Origin: Parvularia atlantis
Taxonomy: Eukaryota; Opisthokonta; Rotosphaerida
Direction of reading: 5' to 3'
NCBI GenBank assembly: GCA_943704415.1
Contig: CALSCO010000922.1
Coordinates: forward strand, 1-20,591
DNA length: 20,591 bases
A model generated the notes under the pieces. That model was given only the letters and a program-made list of their open reading frames with translations. It had not been told where the DNA came from and did not search any database. Both the position numbers and the translations under genes were made by a program. Positions 8,445 through 16,439 of the stretch are shown in pieces (positions within the stretch are counted from its first letter, which is position 1; each line of letters starts with the position of its first letter).

Positions 8445-9711
8445 ATGGCAGGCCGGCCGCCGCGCCCGACGCCGAGCCCGCCCTCGCCGTCGCCCGCGGG
8501 CAAGGTGCAGTACGGCCTCACCTTCCCGAACCGCAAGCTGCCGGGGCTGCCGGCCGCGGTGCGCCCGGCCGCGCGCCCGCTGGCCGTCTTTGGCGGCGAC
8601 GACGACGAGGACGAGCTTGAGGAGGCCAAGCTGGACCCGCGCGAGCTCGTCAACCGGCGGCTGCAGGCCGAGGCGGCAAAGTACGCGAAGATGGCCGAGG
8701 CGCGTTGTCCGCGGGCGTTGCGCACCTGCGCCACGACGCACGCTGACGCGGCCGCGGGCGCGTGCACCAGGCTGACGAGACGATGAAGCAGGCGCTCGAG
8801 GAGGACCCGACCATCTTCGACTACGACGGCGTCTACGACCAGATCCACCAGCAGCGCCAGGCGCAGTCGGGGCTCAGTGCGCGGCCAACGCCCGCCGGGA
8901 CGCCGTCGGGGCGGGTGCGCGCGTGCCTCGTCTGTAGTGGACGGCTCAGACCGCGCGCGCAGCCAAAGTACATGGCCAACCTGATCCAGATGGCCAAGGA
9001 GCGCAAGGTCGAGATGGAGCGGGCGGTGCTGCGCAAGATCCAGCGCGAGCGTGCGCAGGCGCGAGGGCATTTCGTGTGCGCACCGCGTGCCACGGGGCTG
9101 ACGACGGCACGCAGGACACGGAGAACTTTGGCGACAAGGAGGAGTTTGTGACGCCGGCATACATGCAGAAGCTGCTCGAGGACCAGAAGGTGGCCGAGGC
9201 CGAGAAGCGGCAGATGGGTGCGCCGCGGGTGGCAGGTGCGACGGCGGATGGTGGCTGACGGTGCGGTGCGGCGCGGCGCAGAGGCCGAGGATGTGACAAA
9301 GAAGAAGGATATGAGCGGGTTCTACGCCAACCTGCTCAAGGACAACGTCGCGTTTGGCACGGCGGCCGCGGCGCCCATGGTGCGCTGGGCTGCCGCGTGC
9401 TGCGAGCGAATGTGCCTGACGCGTCTTTGGCGCAGCCGAAGCCGAACGCGGCTGCAGTGGCGACTGCGCCTGCACTTGCACCCGTGTCCGTGCCTGCGCC
9501 TGCCCCCGCGGCCACCGCTGCTGCACCACCGGCAGTGGCGCCCGCAGCAGCCGACGAGACCGCACCTGCACCCGCACTCGCACCCGCACCGGCCGAACCC
9601 GCCGAGGACAAGCAGGCCAAGGCGCTGTCGGCCAAGGAGCGGTACCTGGCGCGCAAGGCTGCCGCTGTCGCTGCTGCCGCTGCCGCCGGGCCGCCGCCCG
9701 ACGACGAGTGA
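8445..9711 (+). CDS. NSRP1: NSRP1/CCDC55-family nuclear speckle splicing regulator
   Basis: Six exons (8445-8699, 8771-8914, 8963-9058, 9115-9217, 9282-9379, 9436-9711) give 323 residues. NSRP1 binds SR proteins in speckles and modulates alternative splice-site choice. Family blocks appear in order: VQYGLTFPNRK, AVFGGDDDEDE, AAKYAKMAEADETMKQALEE, DPTIFDYDGVYDQI, PKYMANLIQMAKERK, RAVLRKIQRERAQ, NFGDKEEFVTPAYMQKLLE and KKKDMSGFYANLL. The first and third introns (8700-8770, 9059-9114) begin with GC, and the resulting spacing equals the human protein. A GT donor at 9074 for the third intron is possible and would add five residues. The C-terminal 90 residues are Ala/Pro-rich low complexity ending PPPDDE, unlike the human tail. 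The next gene starts 25 bp downstream. Confidence 0.93.
8700..8770 (+). other. GC-AG intron 1 in NSRP1
   Basis: Donor GAG|GCGCGTTG, acceptor CACCAG|GCT, phase 0. The only nearby GT (8704) puts a stop in the next exon. The GC donor gives a join of the same length as human NSRP1. Confidence 0.8.
9059..9114 (+). other. Probable GC-AG intron 3 in NSRP1
   Basis: Donor CAG|GCGCGAGG, acceptor CACGCAG|GAC, phase 0, with CTGAC inside. It aligns KIQRER-AQDTENF-GDKEEFVT with the human protein residue for residue. The rival GTGTGCG donor at 9074 is also in frame but adds five residues. Confidence 0.6.
9436..9690 (+). repeat. Ala/Pro low-complexity coding tract
   Basis: The last NSRP1 exon is dominated by alternating GCx and CCx codons (APALAPVSVPAPAP, AAAVAAAAAAG). 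It is internally repetitive and likely disordered, with a short charged island around QAKALSAKERYLARK. Confidence 0.75.
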
Positions 9712-9736
9712 TTGCACTGTCTTTGCTGTGAGAGCG

Positions 9737-11872
9737 ATGCCGACGCCGACGCCGCCGCCGACGCTGCTCGATCTGCCGCGCGAGCTGCTCGAGCTCATCT
9801 ACGTGCTCGTGGCGACGGGCGACGCGGCCGACGGCGCGGCGTTACAGGCGTCGTGCACGCATCTGTACCGCGTGACGAGCACGGTCGCGGTGCGCGCGCC
9901 TCACGACGACGATGGGCACGGCGGATGCTGAGCGTCCGCGGCGTCGTGCGCGCGCCAGGTCTTCCGCACGATCGCGCGCACCAAGAGCGTCCAGGCCGTG
10001 CAGCGCTGCTGGCTGCGGCTGCTGCGGCTGCGGCGCCTCGCGTACCACACGCCCAAGCTGCTGGCGCTCGTGCAGTACCGCATCCTGCACCTGGCGGCGC
10101 GCGCGGTGCGGATCGCGGCGCCGTTGTCGACGTTTTGCGCGCGCTGACGACAAACGCAGGCGCTCTCGCCCGAGCGCGACTGGGACGTCGACATCGTCGA
10201 GCACGACGTGACGCCGTCGCTGCTCGCGCCGCTGGTCGAGCTGCCGTTCTGCGTTGAGCAGCAGGCCGTGCGCCGCTCCGTTGCGCGTCGTCGTTCGCTC
10301 ACGAAGCGAGCGACACACGCAGCCGAGCATTGTCGAGCGCCGCATCGCGGGACGGCGCCGCGCGCGGCTGAGCGAGGACGCGCTGCGTCTGCACTTCCGC
10401 CAGGCGCGCCTGGTCCTCGTCGAGGCGATGCTCGCGCACGGCGCCGACCCGAACGAGTTTGACGGCTGGCCGCTGCGCTTCGCCGCGCACGCCGGTGCGC
10501 GGGACGCGTGCGGGGCGGCGCGCGGCGCGGTCGCTCAACGTGCGGCGCAGGCGACGCCGACGTGCTGCGCCTGCTGCTTGACAAGGGCGCGCGGCTCAGC
10601 GGCGACGCGCTCGTGCGCGCGATCGAGGGCGGCCACTACGCCACGGCCGCGCTGCTGATCGGGCGCGGCGTCGACATCCACACGGGCCAGGGCGAAGGTG
10701 TGCGCGGAGCCGTACTCGCCCCCGGGGGGGGGCTGTGCTCGGCGCTCATGTGCGACGCGACGCCGGCAGCCCTCCGCGCGGCCGTCATCGGCGGGCACAC
10801 TGACATGGTCCGCCTGCTGTGCCACCGCGGCGCGGCCGACCCGACCCGCCCCAGCGCCGAGGAGTGCGTCAACCTGAGCGCGCAGTACGGGCGGCTGGCG
10901 GCGCTGCGGATCTTGCTCGACCACGGCGTGCGCCCGCCCCGTGTCAAGCGCAAGCAGGTTGAGCCGACGTCGGTCTCGCTCATGGCACGCTCGCTCGGCT
11001 TTGACCCGATCGTGGACGAGCCCGCGCGCACGCCGCTGCAGCTCGCGGCCGACAACGGGCACGCCGACGTCGTCAAGCTGCTGATGGAGCGCCACCTCGC
11101 CCCGCCCGCCGACGCCGTCGCCCTTTGCCGCGCGGTGTACCGCGGCCGCGAGCAGATCGTCGCGATGCTGCTGGACGCCGGCTGGTCGGCCGCGGCGCTG
11201 CAGAGCCAGGCGCTGCGGCTGGCCGCGCTCAAGGGTCGCGAGAGCATCGCGCGGCTGCTGCTCGAGCGCGGCGCCAACGCCACGGCCATGCGCAACGAGG
11301 CCGTGATCCTCGCGAGCGACAACGGGCACGCGGGCGTTGTCGCGCTGCTGCTCAAGCACGGTGCGAGCCGCGACGTCCTGCTCGATCTGCAGCGCGGCCG
11401 CCCGGTCGCGTCGCTCGCGCACCTGCAGCCGTTCGACACAATCGAGGGCGTGAGCGGCACGGGCGGCCTCTTCATCGACCAGGGCATCGACGTCGATCGG
11501 CGCTCGGCTGACGAGGCCGCCGACGCACTCTACGGGCCGCGCCGGCACTGGTCCATCCGCAACATGATCCGGCACATGTCGCATCACCCGCGCGCGGTGG
11601 CTGCGCCCGCCGCGTTGGCGGTCGTGCGGTCGGTGGCCGTGCGACCTGAGCGACCCGCGCGCCCGCCACCGCCCGCCGGGGCCGCCGTGAGGCCGGCGCG
11701 CCCGAGGCTGTTTGTGTTTGACCCGTTCACACAGTCGTCGGTCAGCATCAACGCGACCGCAGCGACGCCAGCACGCCAGGCGCCGACGATCGAGCAGCAG
11801 CGCGCGGTGCTGCTGGTGGTGGCGCTGCTTGTGACGACGTGGCGTGCGCGGCAGGCAAGCAATGATGTGTGA
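9737..11872 (+). CDS. F-box-like protein with ankyrin repeats
   Basis: Six exons (9737-9889, 9959-10105, 10160-10267, 10323-10494, 10551-10697, 10770-11872) give about 609 residues. Residues 9-50 (LLDLPRELLELIYVLVATGD through CTHLYRVTSTV) resemble an F-box. At least six ankyrin-like units follow, such as DADVLRLLLDKGA, AAVIGGHTDMVRLLCHRGA, TPLQLAADNGHADVVKLLME and EAVILASDNGHAGVVALLLK. The C-terminus is Pro/Arg-rich and ends with a short hydrophobic stretch RAVLLVVALLVTTW. An F-box plus ankyrin plan suggests a substrate receptor for an SCF ubiquitin ligase, by inference only. The fifth intron (10698-10769) is 72 nt, stop-free and contains a long C/G run; if kept, the protein is 633 residues. 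Not assigned to a named family. Confidence 0.85.
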
Positions 11873-11881
11873 GCTCAAACT

Positions 11882-14104
11882 TCAGCGTTCTTTCTGCTCT
11901 GTGCGCCGCAACCGCAGCATGCGCTTGGTCTCCTGCAGCAGGGCCGGCTCGGTCATGAGGCTGTGACGACGTGAACATTAGCGGCGAGCGAGCGAGGCGC
12001 ACGCACATCGTCACGGCACTGCAGAGCGCGAGCACGCCGCCGCAGCCCACGTAGAGCGTCGTCGACCGCCACACGTCCGCGTCGAGCGGGCGCGCAAAGA
12101 CGGCCGGGTCGACGAAACCGTGCGCGAGCGTCTGTAGCAGCGCGAGCGACGCCGCGTACGCTGCCAGCACGGGCCAGCGCGGCAGCAGGTCGGTGATGCC
12201 GGTAGGCAGGCGCTGCTCGGCAAAGTACTGCCGCGTCGGTCAGCCGCAGCAGCAGGGAAGCGGCGCAACGCACCTGCGAGATGAAGCGTAGCGAGTACGC
12301 AACGCGCAGGAGCATGTTGAGCGCGTTGGCGTGCACGAGCCCGAGTGTGCCATTGTGCTGCGCAAGGCGCACACGTCGGCGCGCACGAGCACCTTGCCCG
12401 CTCCCGCACCTGGACGCCGAGCGTGCCGGCCGCGGCGTGCACGGCGGAAAAGGCGATGAGCGAGTAGTTGATCTGGCCGACCTGGGCCTCGCTCGCTACG
12501 GCGTAGACAAAGGCTGTGCGCCGGTCCGGTCAGTGGCGCATGAGCAGACGCATCATGTGCCGCACCCTCGGTGATGCCGTTGACCGCGAGCAGCGCCACG
12601 TACACGCAGTACGCCGCGAGCACGGCCGGCGCACTCGTGGCCGCCCAGCGCGCGCCCTGCAGCACGTACACGAGCAGGTGCGTGTAGTTGCTGCCGAAGC
12701 ACGCAAACGTGAGGCCGACGATCGTCACGAGCTTGCACACGGTGATCAGTAGCTGCCGCGGCCGTCAGCAGCGCTGAGGGAATGCGGCCGCGCGCACCGA
12801 TCGTGCAGACTGCACCTGCGCCTGCGGCCCCGCCGTGAGCTTGGCAAAGAGCACGCGCGAGGTCTCCTCGACGGGTTGGAAGATGACGCGCACCGCGATC
12901 GACCCTGCGCGCGCGGCGCGCGACTGTGAGCTTGCAATAGCACGGCGGCCGCCGCGCACCGAGGTTGGCGGCCGCGCCGTAGACGCCCTGGTCGACGAAC
13001 GAGCTCTGCAGCAGCAGCAGGCGATCGCCCTCGGTCAGCAAGTGCTTGAGCACGGACTGCCGCGTGAACGTGAACGCGAGCGAGAGCGTGGGCGCGTCGA
13101 GCCAGCTGCGTGTGTGCAATAGTCGGCCCGCGCGTCCGAGGCAGCAAACGGCCGTGCGCACCTCGCCAGCCCCGCCGGCCGGTGCGGCACGAGCTGACGC
13201 GCCGACGTGAGCACGCCGCTAGCCTGCCGTGCAAAGTGGCCGTAGTAGACGAGGGCGTACACGACGGCGTATGCGAGCTGGATGTGCGTGCCGTGAGCGA
13301 GCGTGCAGCCGAGTGCTCAGCACACCTGCGCCCACGCAAAACCGAGCAGGTCCTGCCCGCCGTGCACGACGAGCACGACAGCGACGGCCGCGCGCGCGAC
13401 AAGGGCCATCGCCTCGGCCGCAACACGCACGCCAAAGCCCATCTTGTGCATATGCGCGATGTGAGCGCGCCCAGGCATCACGCACGCAGGGGATGCACCT
13501 GGTTCTGCGCGAGCACGTACGCGGGCTCGCACACTGCCTCGACCGCGATCGCGACGACGTAGACGGTGACGGCGGTGGCGTAGGCGTCGGTGGCAACGTC
13601 AGGCGTGCTACGCAGAGCGAGCGTGGCCAGGGCTGCGAGGCACCGCACGGTCACAACGCGCACGGGGCCGATCAGCGAGCGTGCACCAAACGCGCAGACG
13701 GCCGTCAGCGGCGCCGCGAGCCACGCGACGTTGATCAGGCGCGCGATGCCTTGGACGTCGCGCGCGCCGAGCATCGGGACGCGCAGCAGCGCGAGGCGCA
13801 GGCCCTGCTCGCAGCCGTCAGCCGCCGTGCCCCCCCGATCCGCGCCGCCGTTCACCGCGCCACCTCACGGCCGAAGAACAGCGCCGTGTCCTTGAGCAGC
13901 TCGAGCGTGTTTGCGACAACGCCAAAGACAGCCGGCGTCGTGTGGCGCAGCAACGTCTTTTGCGCGGCGATCGCTCAGCCGCACACTGCGTCACCGACCC
14001 TGCGACCGCACCTGGTTGAGCGCAAACGACAGCAGCCGCTGCCCGACCACAAGCGCCACCAGCAGCGACGCGCCGCGCGCCGCCGTCGCCGCGGCGGTGG
14101 ACAT
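11882..14104 (-). CDS. RFT1: RFT1, ER multispanning protein of N-glycan precursor assembly
   Basis: Twelve exons (14012-14104, 13864-13956, 13499-13804, 13326-13442, 13162-13277, 12960-13105, 12816-12904, 12566-12752, 12410-12513, 12274-12357, 12007-12227, 11882-11960) give 544 residues; human RFT1 has 541. RFT1 is needed for the Man5GlcNAc2-PP-dolichol stage in the ER; whether it is the flippase is debated. Conserved pieces include FFGREGLRLALLR, EAVCEPAYVLAQNQ, FTRQSVLKHLLTEGDR, FVDQGVYGAAANLGS, RVIFQPVEETSRVLFAKL and AYCVYVALLAVNGITEAFVY. Many hydrophobic helices fit a 14-span transporter-like fold. Introns 1 (13957-14011) and 3 (13443-13498) end in AAG rather than CAG. The start is the ATG directly before the conserved first helix. 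The stop lies 9 bp from the ankyrin gene's stop on the other strand. Confidence 0.95.
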
Positions 14105-14139
14105 CAGTCACGTGACCGTGAAGTGTGACAGTCCAACTC
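14105..14139. promoter_or_regulatory. 35-bp divergent promoter with CACGTG palindrome (RFT1 / SMAP)
   Basis: Only 35 bp separate the two start codons. The spacer holds a perfect 10-bp palindrome GTCACGTGAC at 14107-14116, i.e. a CACGTG E-box of the kind bound by bHLH factors (Cbf1, USF, MITF/TFEB types). It sits 3 bp from the RFT1 ATG. Either both 5' leaders are extremely short or transcription starts inside the opposite gene. Confidence 0.6.
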
Positions 14140-14681
14140 ATGTCGCGGAAGCACACGCGCTTCGACGACGACGGCACCGAGGTCGCGGCACCGCCCGCGC
14201 CCGCGCCGGCATCGTTCAACGCTGTGCCGCCGCCGCCCGCGACTGCGGGACCCGCCGTGCGCCCGATGGCGAACGCGCCGGCCGCCGAGCGCAAGGCCGC
14301 GGCGGCGCAGACACGCAAGCGCGAGCCGGCATCATCCGCGTCGGGCAACGCATGGGAGGAGGTCTCGTTCGACGGCGACGACGCCGATGCGCGCAAAAAC
14401 AAGTTCCTCAAGCTCATGGGTGCCAAGCCCAAGGCCGCCGCCGCCGCCGCAGCAGCAGCAGCGACACCGGCAGCGCCAGCAGCAGCGGCAGGCGAGGTGC
14501 GCGTCGCGTTCCGAATCGGCGTGCGTGCATGTGACGCGCGCACGGTCGGCAGGACCCCGCGGCCGTTGCCGCGCGCGCCGAGCGCGATCGCAAGGTGCGC
14601 GAGGACCTCGAGCGCGAGTTTGAGGCCGGGCGCGCAAGGCAGTTCTTTCAGGGACGGTCGGGGCTCGGCGGGGGCGAGTGA
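14140..14681 (+). CDS. C11orf58: Small acidic protein (SMAP/C11orf58-like)
   Basis: Two exons (14140-14496, 14553-14681) with one 56-nt intron give 161 residues. The SMAP domain is recognised by WEEVSFDGDDADARKNKFLK followed by LMGAKPK (about residues 72-98) and then REDLEREFEAGRARQFFQGR and SGLGGGE at the end, matching the family's NEERKQKFLRLMGA and NEELESQYQQSM...GLGF blocks. The function of this family is poorly known; members are small, disordered and probably nuclear. Between the two blocks is an Ala-rich stretch coded by GCC and GCA repeats. It starts 35 bp from RFT1's start and ends facing the secreted-protein gene. The protein stops right after the domain and lacks the long acidic tail of animal SMAP. 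Confidence 0.82.
14431..14490 (+). repeat. GCC/GCA trinucleotide tract in SMAP
   Basis: A run of GCC codons followed by GCAGCAGCAGCA encodes an alanine tract inside the SMAP-domain gene. Such tracts often vary in length between strains. Confidence 0.75.
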
Positions 14682-14789
14682 GAAGTGCAAGCAGGCGCGG
14701 TGCACAACAGCACGGAATGCGAACCACTGGCAAAGCACCGCACCAATAGCATGACACGGCTGTGAATGAGCGAGGCCGAATCGGAAGGA

Positions 14790-15101
14790 ACGATCGATGT
14801 GCTTTCGGCGCTGCTCTCGCAGACGGTCGCGTCGTCCGGACAGCCTGCCACGCCCGTCACGTAGTCGCCGCACACGGCTGCGACCGCGCCGCACGCCGCA
14901 CGGGAGCTAGGACAAACATGTGTCAGTCGTGCCCGGTCAGGTCCGGGTAGAACGCGTTGGCGGGCGCTGTAGGTCTGTCTAGCCGCGGAGCGGCGTGAGG
15001 TCGTACTTGGCGTTGTTGGGCCCGGTGAAGCGGCACGCGGCCTCCTGCGCGGCCGTGCTTGCCGCAGAGGCGCCGGCGACGAGCAGCGCGACCACGCCCA
15101 T
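14790..15101 (-). CDS. Probable secreted protein with MRH-like motifs; structure unresolved
   Basis: From ATG at 15101 a signal peptide (MGVVALLVAGASAASTA) leads into CRFTGPNNAKYDLTPLRG, then TAG at 14979-14981. Downstream are two further GC-ending-codon segments in other frames: APANAFYPDLTGHD (to TGA at 14923) and CGAVAAVCGDYVTGVAG followed by CPDDATVCESSAES. KYDLTPL followed by CGAV...C...C is the order seen in mannose-6-phosphate-receptor-homology (MRH) domains, which bind glycans in the ER and Golgi. The gaps between segments (about 17 and 26 nt) are too short for this genome's usual introns, so the joins are not settled and the 3' end may overlap the SMAP gene. It could be a damaged gene, carry indel errors, or use odd introns. 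It lies between SMAP and BRX1. Confidence 0.5.
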
Positions 15102-15137
15102 GGTGGGATGCAGCCGATTGTGAGTAAGGCGACAGTC
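15102..15137. promoter_or_regulatory. 36-bp divergent spacer, secreted-protein gene / BRX1
   Basis: The opposing start codons at 15101 and 15138 are 36 bp apart; if BRX1 starts at the upstream in-frame ATG (15108) the gap is only 6 bp. No recognisable motif is seen apart from a TGAGTAAGG stretch. Confidence 0.4.
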
Positions 15138-16360
15138 ATGGCACCCAGCGGCCTCGTGGCGGCCGCCTCTGCCGCGCGCAAGAAGCCGCGGGCCGAGGGC
15201 GCTGTGCCCTCGTTGTCGTCGTCGCCGACGAGCGCGGTGCTGCTGCGGCGCAAGCAGAAGACGCTGCTGCTGTGCTCGCGCGGGATCACGGCGCGCTTCC
15301 GACACCTGTTCAAGGACCTGCACAAGCTCATGCCGCACGCCAAGAAGGGTGCGGGCGCGGCCTTGTGTGCTGCTTGCTGCGTGTGCTGAGGCCGTGCACG
15401 ACGCGGGCAGAGAGCAAACTCGACACGAAGAGCCGCCTGACGCTGATCAACGAGATCGCCGAGATGGACAACGCGACCAACGCCGTGTTCTTCGAGGCGC
15501 GCAAGCGGCAGGTGGCGTTCAGCCGCGGCTCGTTGCCCAAGGGCCGTGCTCACGCGGCGTCCAGGACCTGTACATGTGGTTCGCCAAGACGCCGTCGGGC
15601 CCGAGCATGAAGACCTACGTGCAGAACAGTGCGGCTGCGCTCGCTGCATACGTCTCCCTGTGCTGACGCGCGCGCATGCACAGTCCACACGATGGCCGAG
15701 CTCAACATGACCGGCAACTGCCTGCGCGGCTCGCGGCCGCTGCTGTCGTTCGACCAGACCTTTGACGGCGACGCGCACTGGCGGCTCGTCAAGGAGATGT
15801 TCATCCAGGTTTGTGCGCACGCAGTCGCCCAAACCCGCACGTGCTCACGCTCACGCAGATCCTCGGCACGCCCAACCAGCACCCGAAAAGCAAGCCCTTC
15901 TTCGACCACATGTTCAGCTTCTCGGTCGCGGACAACAAGGTCTGGTTCCGCTGCTTCCAGATCACCGAGACGGTCAACGACGCGGGCGTGAAGGAGCCCG
16001 CGCTGGTCGAGATCGGCCCGCGCTTCGTGCTCACGGTGCGTGTGTGCATGCCGTGCGCGAGGACGGCGGCGCTCGGTGACGCCGGCGATGCGCGCAGATC
16101 GTGCGCATATTTGGCGGGAGCTTTGGCGGCCCGACGCTGTATGAGAACGAGCAGTACGTGTCGCCCAACGAGGTGTGTCTGCTGTGGCGCCGCGCGGTGG
16201 CCGCCGCTGACGTGCTGCGCGCGCACAGACGCGGCGACACGTGCGCTTGCTCAAGTCGGGCAGCTACGCGCGGCGCGAAATGGCCGAGGTCAAGCGCGAG
16301 GAGCGCAAGAAGACGCATGTGCTGCCGGCGACCCCTCTCGACGACGTGTTCAGTGCATGA
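15138..16360 (+). CDS. BRX1: BRX1, Brix-domain 60S ribosome biogenesis factor
   Basis: Seven exons (15138-15348, 15411-15511, 15565-15628, 15684-15808, 15859-16035, 16098-16172, 16229-16360) give 294 residues. Brx1 works in the nucleolus in early 60S subunit assembly with Ebp2. The Brix domain is plain: LLCSRGITARFRHLFKDLHK, LMPHAKK, NAVFFEARKRQDLYMWFAK, VQNIHTMAELNMTGNCLRGS, RPLLSFDQTFD, PFFDHMFSFSVADNKVWFR, EIGPRFVLT and IFGGSFGGPTLYENEQYVSP. Both tails are shorter than in human BRX1 (353 residues); it ends DDVFSA. An upstream in-frame ATG at 15108 would add ten residues (MQPIVSKATV); the downstream one is preferred because codon bias starts there. It is convergent with OST48, 79 bp away. 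Confidence 0.95.
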
Positions 16361-16439
16361 CCCGCCGGCTGTTTTCACATGGCAACTACTCACCGCTCCG
16401 GCCGCAATCTCAAGCCAATTCTAGTCACCAGCTGGCGGC

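Noticed and set aside
8174-9589. 471-codon open frame on the minus strand across DR1 and NSRP1
   Set aside because: It is antisense to exons confirmed by homology, crosses their introns, and has no family features. Long antisense frames are expected where codons nearly always end in G or C.
10535-11878. 447-codon minus-strand frame opposite the ankyrin gene
   Set aside because: It is Arg/His-rich with no domains and is the mirror of an ankyrin coding exon.
14101-14140. SMAP start at 14125 instead of 14140
   Set aside because: The codon at 14125 is GTG, and the added residues have no family match; ATG at 14140 is the natural start.
15003-15005. GTACG donor splitting the secreted-protein gene with a 40-nt intron
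   Set aside because: It gives an open frame but removes the KYDLTPLRG block, which has strong coding bias and family character. Kept only as an alternative.
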